From Veillonellales bacterium (lineage in GTDB: Bacteria > Bacillota > Negativicutes > Veillonellales > Dialisteraceae), in assembly GCA_944390485.1 (NCBI GenBank), contig CALXPQ010000001.1, forward strand, positions 1-64,000: 64,000 bases of DNA, in the 5' to 3' direction. The notes beneath the pieces were generated by a model. That model had not been told where the DNA came from and ran no database searches. It saw only the letters and a list, made by a program, of their open reading frames with translations. How positions within the stretch are numbered: the first letter of the stretch is position 1; each line of letters opens with the position of its first letter. The position numbers and the translations under genes are program-made. This document shows, one piece after another, positions 52,417 through 60,196 of the stretch.

Positions 52417-53602
52417 GTCGCACTCCTCGCGGAGTGCGTGGATTGAAATACCCATACGTGCTGGCACCCGCAAAATGGGCACGGGTCGCACTCCTCGCGG
52501 AGTGCGTGGATTGAAATACGGCGCAGCAGGAACGCGAGGCGATCCACCGGCGTCGCACTCCTCGCGGAGTGCGTGGATTGAAATATCGCTTCATTGTATT
52601 TTATGTAGATTTTTTTCGTCGCACTCCTCGCGGAGTGCGTGGATTGAAATATGATGTTTTCCTCGCTTTCCTTTTATCAAGAATTTGTCGCACTCCTCGC
52701 GGAGTGCGTGGATTGAAATAATAAATTCGCGTTTTTCTTCGTCTAAAAAATCGAGGTCGCACTCCTCGCGGAGTGCGTGGATTGAAATTGCTATAAGCCC
52801 ATCCATGATCTCATTGAGGATCGCGTCGCACTCCTCGCGGAGTGCGTGGATTGAAATAATAAAGGATCGCGCGATTCGGAACATGGCGTGCTGTCGCACT
52901 CCTCGCGGAGTGCGTGGATTGAAATCGGTGCGGATACGACCGGTGGAGCGCCGCCTATCGTCGCACTCCTCGCGGAGTGCGTGGATTGAAATATCATGCG
53001 AAGCATCAAAGACGGCTACCTTGTGGGTCGCACTCCTCGCGGAGTGCGTGGATTGAAATATCGCTTCATTGTATTTTATGTAGATTTTTTTCGTCGCACT
53101 CCTCGCGGAGTGCGTGGATTGAAATACCATTCCTTCTTCACCGCTTCGTGAAAGGTCTCGTCGCACTCCTCGCGGAGTGCGTGGATTGAAATAACAGAAT
53201 TAACATCGGAGTTTTGTCTTGCGAGAGTCGCACTCCTCACGGAGTGCGTGGATTGAAATTATTTCTGGGAAGGCTGCATGTCGCAGTATCAAAAGTCGCA
53301 CTCCTCACGGAGTGCGTGGATTGAAATCTCGAGTGGGCACTGGGTCGCGTCATACGATAATACTGTCGCACTCCTCACGGAGTGCGTGGATTGAAATATT
53401 ATGGGGGCCGGAAATGAAGAGGGAAACTAAAGCGTCGCACTCCTCGCGGAGTGCGTGGATTGAAATACCTACAAAATGTATCACGTAACCCCTGTTCTAT
53501 GTCGCACTCCTCACGGAGTACGTGGATTGAAATACGGTGTTTTTCATCACTTCGAACTGTTTCTCACTGGTCGCACTCCTCACGGAGTGCGTGGATTGAA
53601 AT

Positions 53603-53968
53603 TCTAATGCCGTGTATGTGGAACGCGACGCCAATCCGGCAAGAAATTCGAAACATGGCGGGGCGTATTTCGTTGATCTGTATATTCCTGTAAAAAACGG
53701 GGACAAGATGTATACCCTCCGCATTGTTGCGGAAGATACAAACCTTGCCCCCGATGAATATGAAATCCGTATTGTTGCGGAAGATACAAACCTTGCCCCC
53801 GATGAATATGAAATCCGTAATGTGGATTTGTACGATATGTACAAAATAAGAGAGATTTCCCGAATGCCAGCAAATGCTGACAACACCCGTAATGGGTGGC
53901 GTCGGGAAACCTCTCCTGATACCATTACGGTAGCAGAAATGCTGGCTTCTGTCAAGGGTCGTGACGGA
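53603..53968 (+). pseudogene. phage-like coding fragment filling a 366-nt inter-repeat interval
   Basis: The interval between repeats 18 and 19 is open over all 122 codons in one frame, without a start or stop of its own: NAVYVERDANPARNSKHGG, then AYFVDLYIPVKNGDKMYTL and so on to EMLASVKGRDG. The style resembles C-terminal segments of large phage or mobile-element proteins (PBECR/LPD-type), which is an impression, not a search result. It contains an exact in-frame tandem duplication of 48 bp (RIVAEDTNLAPDEYEI twice). Confidence 0.6.
53713..53820 (+). repeat. 48-bp exact tandem duplication
   Basis: A 48-base unit beginning ATTGTTGCGGAAGATAC and ending GAATATGAAATCCGT occurs twice head to tail, adding 16 codons in frame. 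It lies in the middle of the first long interval, with copies starting near 53723 and 53771. Confidence 0.85.
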
Positions 53969-54134
53969 GTCGCACTCCTCGCGGAGTGCGTGGATTGAAA
54001 TAATGCCATCATCCGGTAATGTTGCTCGAACACTGTCGCACTCCTCGCGGAGTGCATGGATTGAAATTGGGCAGTCGCAGGGCCAATGACCGCTCTGCTT
54101 AGTCGCACTCCTTACGGAGTGCGTGGATTGAAAT

Positions 54135-54384
54135 TTCTATCTACATGGAGCCATAAATGTCAACGGAGAAAAGAAGTATGTCATTGTTAATGTGATACAG
54201 AATCCAGTTGGAGAACTTACATACTACAATCACATTGTGTATGAGCCGGATGAATATGATGCAAAAAAGACGACATCAACAATCACATCATCAGTATTTC
54301 GAGTACCGATGATGGATTGAAGACACCGTCTTCTTCTATAAATAATATAGCAAATCGTGGAAGAACATACAAGACAGGGCATAC
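54135..54384 (+). pseudogene. phage-like coding fragment filling a 250-nt inter-repeat interval
   Basis: Between repeats 21 and 22 the frame reads FYLHGAINVNGEKKYVIVNV, then QNPVGELTYYNHIVYEPDEYD. At a run of six A it loses sense and continues best one frame over (NNHIISISSTDDGLKTPSSS, INNIANRGRTYKTGH). A mobile-element protein fragment with one frameshift is the simplest reading. Its YEPDEYD phrase recalls the first fragment's LAPDEYE, so both may derive from related genes. Confidence 0.5.
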
Positions 54385-54534
54385 GTCGCACTCCTCGCGG
54401 AGTGCGTGGATTGAAATTACAGCACGGAAGACAGGCCCGCCGAGACGGACCGTCGCACTCCTCGTGGAGTGCGTGGATTGAAATCAAAACTGGAGTTCAT
54501 ATCATACCGGCCCATCCGAAAGGAGATGAATGAA

Positions 54535-54756
54535 ATGGAGTCACTTTATAGTTTTCTGAGTAAACGAGTGAGGGTTGTCGATGACGATGGAAAAGAGTGG
54601 CACGGCTATGTAGAAAATGTGGAAAGCGCCTGGGACAATGAGCCTGATGGGCTTGCGGAGGACAGCATCGTTATAAAGGCTGACAGTGGTTATAAATTTT
54701 CATCTTATGTGGAGTTCATGCAGCACGAAGTAAAATTCATCGAGGTAGAAAAATAA
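54535..54756 (+). CDS. small Sm-like phage-type protein inside the array
   Basis: An intact 73-residue gene between repeats 23 and 24, with AAAGGAG nine bases before the ATG and its own terminator. LSKRVRVVDDDGKEWHGYV with NEPDGLAEDSIVI and a final EVKFIEVEK is the pattern of small beta-barrel (Sm-like) proteins common in firmicute phages and plasmids. The first in-frame ATG (54526) touches the ribosome site and is less likely. It is cargo of the third long interval. Confidence 0.7.
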   Translation: MESLYSFLSKRVRVVDDDGKEWHGYVENVESAWDNEPDGLAEDSIVIKADSGYKFSSYVEFMQHEVKFIEVEK

Positions 54757-54785
54757 AAGCCGTCCGCTCAGGCAGGCGGCTTTTA
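54755..54785 (+). terminator. terminator of the array-borne small gene
   Basis: AAAAGCCG-t-CCGC and GGCGGCTTTTAT form a hairpin with a short loop right at the stop codon. It would also cut pre-crRNA transcription before repeat 24. Confidence 0.7.
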
Positions 54786-54801
54786 TATTGTGGGTAAGCA
54801 C

Positions 54802-54894
54802 ATGGATAATTTCAATGTGATTTATCTCATCCTCCGCATTCTGGAGCGGGCGCTTGACGGGCAGGTGGATACGGATGCGCTTGGGCCGGAGCGG
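54802..54894 (+). pseudogene. truncated YjcQ-like phage gene, N-terminus only
   Basis: ATG opens MDNFNVIYLILRILERALDG, the N-terminal winged-helix start typical of phage YjcQ proteins. After 31 codons the frame runs into repeat 24 and stops inside it. The gene is therefore cut by the repeat boundary. Confidence 0.55.
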
Positions 54895-54993
54895 ACCGCA
54901 CTCCTCGTGGAGTGCATGGATTGAAGTTGGTACTGTTTTTCTGTGGATGGTTGTTGTATCGTCGCACTTTTGGTGGGGTGCGTAGATTAAAAT

Positions 54994-55267
54994 GAAATCC
55001 ATACTATCCTCAAAAGGAATAGAACGAATTGCACGTTCCATAAAGTGCATAGAAAATCTGTCAATGATCTTGTACCATAGCCGACAGACAGAATTCCGCT
55101 CTCCGCCGCTCCTTCATGCCGGAAAAATACTGGCGCTATCTCCCGGAGATAGACCGCCGGCTGTGAAATGAAATGCTGCATAAGGGAAAGTTTATTATTC
55201 GTATAAAGAAATTTTGTAAAAATCCTGTCTTCTTTCCGTATAATGAAATCAAAAAGGAGGGAAGACC
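54994..55267. other. post-array intergenic, possible gene remnant
   Basis: An open frame of ~60 codons starts at 54992 on the edge of the last repeat (MKSILSSKGIERIARSIK) with no ribosome site. Another frame near 55116-55168 reads RRSFMPEKYWRYLPEIDRRL before a stop, like the tail of a lost gene. Neither is supported as a gene. TATAAT at 55239 is the likely -10 for the next gene. Confidence 0.4.
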
Positions 55268-55651
55268 ATGAAAAAAATCTGGATGATGGCCTGTCTGCTG
55301 GCTCTGGGCGTGACGACGGGATGCATGGGCAGCGGAAGCGCCTCGTATCAGTCGATTTCTCCGGAGGAAGCGAAAGCGCGCATGGGAGATGCGGGGGCCG
55401 TGGTGATCGACGTGCGGGAACCGGCAGAATACAAGGAGGGGCATATTCCCGGCGCCCGGCTGCTGCCGCTCGGGACGATCGACGGAAAGACCGCGGCGGC
55501 GGTGATTCCGGACAAGGGGACTGAAGTGCTGGTGTACTGCCGGAGCGGCGTGCGGAGCCGGAAAGGCGCGGAAAAACTGGCGGCGCTCGGCTATGAGAAC
55601 GTCTCGGAATTCGGCGGGATCCTCCAGTGGCCTTATGAGGTCGTCCGCTGA
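55268..55651 (+). CDS. rhodanese-domain lipoprotein
   Basis: A 127-residue single-domain rhodanese. Signal peptide with lipobox VTTGC (lipidated C19), then the rhodanese fold: VVIDVREPAEYKEGHIPGA and the active-site loop with C91 (VYCRSGVRS). Family members transfer sulfane sulfur; this one would act outside the cytoplasmic membrane. AAGGAGGGAAGACC precedes the ATG. Confidence 0.92.
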   Translation: MKKIWMMACLLALGVTTGCMGSGSASYQSISPEEAKARMGDAGAVVIDVREPAEYKEGHIPGARLLPLGTIDGKTAAAVIPDKGTEVLVYCRSGVRSRKGAEKLAALGYENVSEFGGILQWPYEVVR

Positions 55652-55668
55652 GAGGCTTCGGAAAACTC

Positions 55669-56409
55669 ATGACGGAAAAGGAGGAGCGGGCGTTCCGCCG
55701 GGCGGCGGAAACCGCGGCGTCGATGCATCCGGAGCAGCGCGTGCTCTCTTTTCAGTGGGAAGGAGAGACGTTCTGGATCAAGAAGAAACAGGGCAACCAC
55801 CGCATGCAGGCGGTCAAGTATTCCGTGGAGCAGGAATTTTATTACGAAGCGGCGCGCATCGCCATCGCGGCCCGGCTCTCGGACTGCGCGCCGGACCTGG
55901 TCTTCCTCACGGATACGTATATGGTGCTCCGCGATGGAGGCCGGACTGTGCATGACTGGCTGCTGGCCGATGGCACGGAAACGGAGAAGCTCCGCATCCT
56001 CGGGGAAGCGGGGCAGGCGCTCTGCCGGCTTCATCGGGCAGGACTCTACCATGGACGGCCGGCGTTGCGGGACATGACGTGGAACGGCGCGCGCATCACC
56101 CTGCTCGACTGGGAGAACCGGACTTATTTCCATGATCTGCCGCACCGGCAGATGACCGATGCAGTACTGTTCCTGCAGGGATTGTTCCGCGAGCCGTGGA
56201 TGAGGGAGGCGTATGTGCAGGCGGCATGGGACGGCTACCGCCGGGCGGGAGGGACAGCGCTGCTCCGGGCGGCGGCCCAGTTCCTCCGGCGGCATCGGGC
56301 GATTGCCCGCGTGACAGGTGCGCTCCATCCGTTCCATTTCAAGGACGTGGAGTCCGTCCGGATCACATACCGGTGGTTCGAAGCCCATGAGAAAACATTG
56401 CAAGCCTAA
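55669..56409 (+). CDS. WaaP/Kdo-kinase-like protein
   Basis: A 246-residue protein with a small kinase-like fold. The ATP-lysine candidate lies in FWIKKKQ, and the catalytic region HRAGLYHGRPALRDMTWNG with TLLDWEN matches the H-G-D...N...DxE pattern of lipopolysaccharide kinases (WaaP, KdkA), with R-P in place of the common D-L. Such proteins phosphorylate inner-core LPS sugars on the cytosolic face, which fits a diderm cell. It follows the rhodanese by 17 bases. Confidence 0.75.
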   Translation: MTEKEERAFRRAAETAASMHPEQRVLSFQWEGETFWIKKKQGNHRMQAVKYSVEQEFYYEAARIAIAARLSDCAPDLVFLTDTYMVLRDGGRTVHDWLLADGTETEKLRILGEAGQALCRLHRAGLYHGRPALRDMTWNGARITLLDWENRTYFHDLPHRQMTDAVLFLQGLFREPWMREAYVQAAWDGYRRAGGTALLRAAAQFLRRHRAIARVTGALHPFHFKDVESVRITYRWFEAHEKTLQA

Positions 56410-56424
56410 CCGACAGCAGAAATC

Positions 56425-56459
56425 AGAGAGGCCGGGAAATTTCCTGCGGTCTCTTTTTT
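56425..56459 (+). terminator. terminator after the WaaP-like gene
   Basis: AGAGAGGCCG and CGGTCTCT close a GGGAAATTTCC inner stem and are followed by TTTTTT. Confidence 0.7.
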
Positions 56460-56519
56460 CATGCCGGGCATGGCGGCGGAGCGGTGCAGAATGTTATGGA
56501 AAAAAACGGTGCGGGCATA

Positions 56520-56525
56520 TATAAT
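56520..56525 (+). promoter_or_regulatory. probable -10 of the yajQ-cbi operon
   Basis: TATAAT with TGGAAA 17 bases upstream. No cobalamin riboswitch core (GCCACTG box) is visible between here and yajQ, although the operon makes B12. Confidence 0.5.
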
Positions 56526-56595
56526 AAAAAAGTTAAGGCATTGATTTCATAGAGAATTTTAATAAATGAAGTTTCCATGACTGGGAGGAACAGAG

Positions 56596-57087
56596 ATGGC
56601 GAAAGATTATTCGTTCGACGTGGTGTGCCGTACGGATCTGGCGGAAGCGGCCAATGCGGTGAATCAGGCGGCGAAGGAAATTCGCACGCGCTATGATTTC
56701 AAGGGCAGCAAGAGTTCCGTCACGCTCAGCGAAGGCACGCTCACTCTGCTCGGCGACGACGATTTCAAGCTCCGTCTCGTGCGGGAGATCGTCAATGCGA
56801 AGCTGGTGAAGCGCGGCATTTCCCTGAAAAACCTGACGGAAGGGAAAAAGGAGCCGGCGGCGGGCGGCATGGTGCGGCAGGTGCTGACGTTCAAGAACGG
56901 CATCGAAGCGGAGCTGGCGAAGGACATCGTGAAGCGCATCAAGGGTTCCGGCATCAAAGTGCAGGCGAAGATCAACGGTGATGAGCTCCGCGTGAGCGGC
57001 AAGGATAAGGACGCGCTCCAGGAGACGATTGCCTTCCTGAAGAATCAGGACCTGCCGGCGGACCTCCAGTTCGTGAATTACCGCTGA
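56596..57087 (+). CDS. yajQ: YajQ family nucleotide-binding protein
   Basis: A 163-residue protein of two ferredoxin-like domains; AKDYSFDVVCRTDLAEAANAV and KEIRTRYDFKGSKSS (in part) are the family start. Homologues bind cyclic di-GMP or tRNA/nucleotides. GGGAGGAACAGAG precedes the ATG. It overlaps cbiD by one base (TGATG) and so heads the cobalamin operon, an unusual partner whose meaning is unknown. Confidence 0.93.
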   Translation: MAKDYSFDVVCRTDLAEAANAVNQAAKEIRTRYDFKGSKSSVTLSEGTLTLLGDDDFKLRLVREIVNAKLVKRGISLKNLTEGKKEPAAGGMVRQVLTFKNGIEAELAKDIVKRIKGSGIKVQAKINGDELRVSGKDKDALQETIAFLKNQDLPADLQFVNYR

Positions 57088-58199
57088 TGGAGACGATGGA
57101 TATCGGCCGGCCCATGCGGGAGGGGTACACCACCGGCGCATCGGCTGCGGCGGCCATGAAGGCGGCGCTGCTCGCCCTGCGCGGGGAGTACCCGAAGATG
57201 GTGACCGTGCTTTCGCCGCAGCATGCGGAAATCACCGTCCCGGTAGAATCTGCGTCGGCAGAGGACGGGACGGGCACGGCGACGGTGCTGAAAGACGGCG
57301 GCGACGACTTGGACTGCACGCACGGCACGCCGGTGGTCGTGACGGTGCGGTATACAGACGGGCAGGGGCTCAAGCTCCGGGCCGGGAAAGGCGTGGGCAT
57401 CGTGACGAAGCCGGGCCTGCAGGTGCCGGTGGGGAAGCCGGCCATCAATCCGGGGCCGCAGCTCATGATGCGGCAGGTCTATGAAGAGCTGGCCGGCCGG
57501 GACAGGGGCCTGGAAGTAACAGTATCGATCCCTCACGGCGAGGAGCTGGCGAAGCAGACGCTGAATCCGGCCATGGGCGTCGTGGGCGGCATTTCCGTGC
57601 TGGGTACGACGGGCATCGTGAAGCCCATGAGCGAGGATGCGTACAAGCGGTCGCTGGCGCCGCAGCTTTCCGTGGTGAAGGCCTGCGGCTGGCGCACGGT
57701 GGTGCTCGCGCCGGGACGGATCGGCGAGACCGCGGCGGCGCGCATGGGCATCCCGCGGGATGTCATCGCGGAGACGAGCAACTTCATCGGCTACATGATG
57801 GAGCAGGCCGTGGCCGTAGGCTTTGAGCGGATGCTCCTCATCGGTCATATGGGCAAGCTGGTGAAAGTGGCGTCGGGAAGCTTCCATACGTACAACCGGA
57901 ACAGTGACGGCCGCATGGAGACCATGGCTGCCTACGCCGCGCTGAACGGCGCCGGGCCGGCGGTTGTGCGGGAGATCCTGGACTGCACGACCACAGACGC
58001 GGCGGCGGCGGTCCTCGCGCGGGAGCATCTGGAGGCGGCCTACCCCCAGATGGCGGAGCGCGCGCAGGAGCGGTGCGAGCGGTATATTTTCGGCAAGGCG
58101 CAGGTGGGAGTCATCTTTGCCGCCATGGACGGCACGGTGATCGCCGCGTCGAGCCGGGCGAAGGAAATCACGGAGGACGAACAATGGCACATCGGCTGA
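57087..58199 (+). CDS. cbiD: cobalt-precorrin-5B C1-methyltransferase
   Basis: Anaerobic-pathway methyltransferase of 370 residues acting on cobalt-precorrin-5B. REGYTTGASAAAAMKAAL (start) and the NPGPQLMMR and TSNFIGYMMEQA blocks are CbiD signatures. First of the eight overlapping cbi genes. Confidence 0.95.
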   Translation: METMDIGRPMREGYTTGASAAAAMKAALLALRGEYPKMVTVLSPQHAEITVPVESASAEDGTGTATVLKDGGDDLDCTHGTPVVVTVRYTDGQGLKLRAGKGVGIVTKPGLQVPVGKPAINPGPQLMMRQVYEELAGRDRGLEVTVSIPHGEELAKQTLNPAMGVVGGISVLGTTGIVKPMSEDAYKRSLAPQLSVVKACGWRTVVLAPGRIGETAAARMGIPRDVIAETSNFIGYMMEQAVAVGFERMLLIGHMGKLVKVASGSFHTYNRNSDGRMETMAAYAALNGAGPAVVREILDCTTTDAAAAVLAREHLEAAYPQMAERAQERCERYIFGKAQVGVIFAAMDGTVIAASSRAKEITEDEQWHIG

Positions 58200-58810
58200 T
58201 CGTAGCGGGCATCGGGCCCGGCGGAAAGGACTACGTCCTGCCGAAGGCGCTCCGGGCCATCCGGGAGGCGAAGTACCTCGCCGGCGGCCGGCGGGCGCTC
58301 GCGGATTTCGCATCGGACGGGCAGGAGACATATCCTGTCACGGGGAAGCTCTCCCTGCTGGCGGACTGGATTCGCACTTCGCTCGAGGCGGACGACGTGG
58401 TGGTCATGGTGAGCGGCGACCCGGGATTTTACAGTCTGCTCCCGTGGCTGAAAAAGCAGTTCTCCGGCGTGGAGATTGAAGTGATTCCCGGCATTTCTTC
58501 GGTGCAGGCGGCGTACTGCTGTCTCGGCGAGTCCTGGCAGGGAGCGGATTGGCTCTCGTTCCACGGCCGCGTGCCGCCGGAGGAGAAGCTCGCCTACGCG
58601 CCGGGCAGGAAGCTGGCGTTTCTCACCGACCATGAGCACAATCCCGCCTACATCGCGGCGGAGCTCATGAAGCGGGGATGGCCGGCCGGAACGCCGGCCG
58701 CGGCGGCGGAGCATATTTCCTATGAAAATCAGCAGATCGCCCGGGGGACGCTCGAGGAGACGGCGCGCCTTGCGGGCTTTGGCGAATCGGTATTGGTGGT
58801 GATGGGATAA
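58184..58810 (+). CDS. cbiE: cobalt-precorrin-7 C5-methyltransferase
   Basis: SAM-dependent tetrapyrrole methylase of 208 residues. VAGIGPGGKDYVLPKA and VMVSGDPGFYSLLPWL are the class III methylase motifs. The ATG lies 16 bases inside cbiD behind GGAGGACGA. Together with CbiT it forms the function of fused CobL. Confidence 0.94.
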   Translation: MAHRLIVAGIGPGGKDYVLPKALRAIREAKYLAGGRRALADFASDGQETYPVTGKLSLLADWIRTSLEADDVVVMVSGDPGFYSLLPWLKKQFSGVEIEVIPGISSVQAAYCCLGESWQGADWLSFHGRVPPEEKLAYAPGRKLAFLTDHEHNPAYIAAELMKRGWPAGTPAAAAEHISYENQQIARGTLEETARLAGFGESVLVVMG

Positions 58811-59397
58811 TGCATACATTCGGGATTGCCGACGAAGAATTCATCCGGGGAAAGGTGCCGATGACGAAGGCGGAGATCCGGGCGATGGTCATGGTGAAAG
58901 CGGCCATCGCGCCGGGCGGCGCGGTCGCGGACATCGGCGCAGGGACGGGTTCACTGTCGGTGGAAGCGGCGCTCGCCGCCGGTTCGGGGAAGGTCTATGC
59001 CATCGAGAAGAATCCTGAGGGCATCGGCCTCATCCGGCAGAATGCGGAGAAATTCGGCTGCGGAAACATCGAGGTGATCGAGGGCACTGCGCCGGAGGCG
59101 ATGGACTCGCTCCCGGTCTGTCAGGTCATCCTCATCGGAGGGACGGGCGGTCATCTGCCCGCCATCCTCGATGCGGCGGACGCGCATCTCGCGCCGGGCG
59201 GCCGGGTCGTGCTCACTGCGGTCACCGCGGAGACGACCGGGGACATCGTCCGCGCCTTTGCGGACAGGCCCTACGCGCTGGAAGGATTCCAGATGCAGGT
59301 GAACCGGCTGCGGAAGCTGGGGCGGTACCATCTGTACAGCCCGCTCAGCCCGGTCTTCATTTTTACGGCGGTCAAAGAGACCGCGGACAGATCATAA
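58810..59397 (+). CDS. cbiT: cobalt-precorrin-6B C15-methyltransferase (decarboxylating)
   Basis: Rossmann-fold SAM methyltransferase of 195 residues. The SAM motif is ADIGAGTGSLSVEAALA; MTKAEIRAMVMVKAA is the usual N-terminal phrase. It overlaps the cbiE stop by one base. Confidence 0.95.
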   Translation: MHTFGIADEEFIRGKVPMTKAEIRAMVMVKAAIAPGGAVADIGAGTGSLSVEAALAAGSGKVYAIEKNPEGIGLIRQNAEKFGCGNIEVIEGTAPEAMDSLPVCQVILIGGTGGHLPAILDAADAHLAPGGRVVLTAVTAETTGDIVRAFADRPYALEGFQMQVNRLRKLGRYHLYSPLSPVFIFTAVKETADRS

Positions 59398-59425
59398 ACA
59401 GAGATAAGATTTGAGGAGGCATAGT

Positions 59426-60196
59426 ATGGGGAAAGTGTATTTTATCGGCGCCGGTCCGGGAGATCCGGAGCTGATCACTGTGAAGGGACAGCGTCTCATC
59501 GCTGAGGCGGACGTCATCATTTACGCCGGGTCTCTGGTGAATCCGGAGATCCTGAAATACGGCAGGGAGGATGCGGAAATCTACAACAGCGCCACCATGA
59601 ATCTGGATGAGGTGCTGGATGTGGAGATTCGTGCTGTGCATGCCGGGAAGACCGTGGCCCGCGTCCACACGGGCGATCCCGCCATCTACGGCGCGATCCA
59701 GGAGCAGATGGACGGCCTTCGTGCGGCGGGCATCGAAGATTTCGAAGTCATCCCGGGCGTGAGCTCGTTCCTCGCTTCGGCGGCGGCGCTGAAGCAGGAA
59801 TACACCCTGCCGAACGTGTCGCAGACCATCATCATCACCCGCATGGAAGGGCGCACGCCCATGCCGCCGAAAGAAAAGCTGGTGTCGCTCGCCCAGCACC
59901 AGGCGACCATGTGCATCTTCCTGTCCGTGCAGGCCATCGATGAAGTGATGAAGCAGCTCACCGACGGCGGCTATGCGCCGGATACGCCGGTGGCCATCGT
60001 CGTGCGCGCCACCTGGCCGGATCAGAAGATCCTCCGCGGCACCATCGCGACCATCGCGGATATCATCCACGACGCGGGTGTCACCCGGCAGGCCATGATC
60101 ATCGTGGGCCGCGTGCTGGACAGCGAGTACGACCTGTCGAAGCTGTACGACAGCAAATTCACCACCATGTTCCGCAAGGGAACGGACGAAAAATGA
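59426..60196 (+). CDS. cbiF: cobalt-precorrin-4 C11-methyltransferase
   Basis: Tetrapyrrole methylase of 256 residues (CobM in the aerobic naming). YFIGAGPGDPELITVKG and RVHTGDPAIYGAIQEQM are conserved. The start is the ATG after GAGGAGGCATAGT; an ATG 15 bases earlier lies within that site. Confidence 0.96.
   Translation: MGKVYFIGAGPGDPELITVKGQRLIAEADVIIYAGSLVNPEILKYGREDAEIYNSATMNLDEVLDVEIRAVHAGKTVARVHTGDPAIYGAIQEQMDGLRAAGIEDFEVIPGVSSFLASAAALKQEYTLPNVSQTIIITRMEGRTPMPPKEKLVSLAQHQATMCIFLSVQAIDEVMKQLTDGGYAPDTPVAIVVRATWPDQKILRGTIATIADIIHDAGVTRQAMIIVGRVLDSEYDLSKLYDSKFTTMFRKGTDEK

Larger units (their letters stand above)
52417..54993 (+). CRISPR. type I-C CRISPR array, 25 repeats
   Basis: A 33-bp repeat starting GTCGCACTCC and ending GTGGATTGAAAT, with an 8-bp hairpin CGCACTCC/GGAGTGCG, typical of type I-C. 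I count 25 repeats starting at 52417, 52485, 52552, 52618, 52687, 52756, 52825, 52893, 52960, 53027, 53093, 53160, 53227, 53295, 53365, 53434, 53501, 53570, 53969, 54035, 54102, 54385, 54452, 54895 and 54961. 21 spacers are 33-37 nt; three intervals are 366, 250 and 410 nt. Loop variants TCACGG appear from 53227, others later; the last two repeats are clearly degenerate. Spacers 3 (52585-52617) and 10 (53060-53092) are identical. Confidence 0.98.

Noticed and set aside
52591..53166. Open frames repeating ISIHALREECD or SHSSRSAWIEI across the array
   Set aside because: They are translations of the CRISPR repeat itself, not genes.
54992..55180. ~60-codon frame starting on the last CRISPR repeat
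   Set aside because: No ribosome site, no recognisable family, and the start codon lies within the degenerate repeat.
56460..56595. Cobalamin riboswitch before yajQ-cbiD
   Set aside because: I looked for the conserved B12-box and the long leader it needs; the gap between -10 and yajQ is only ~70 bases.
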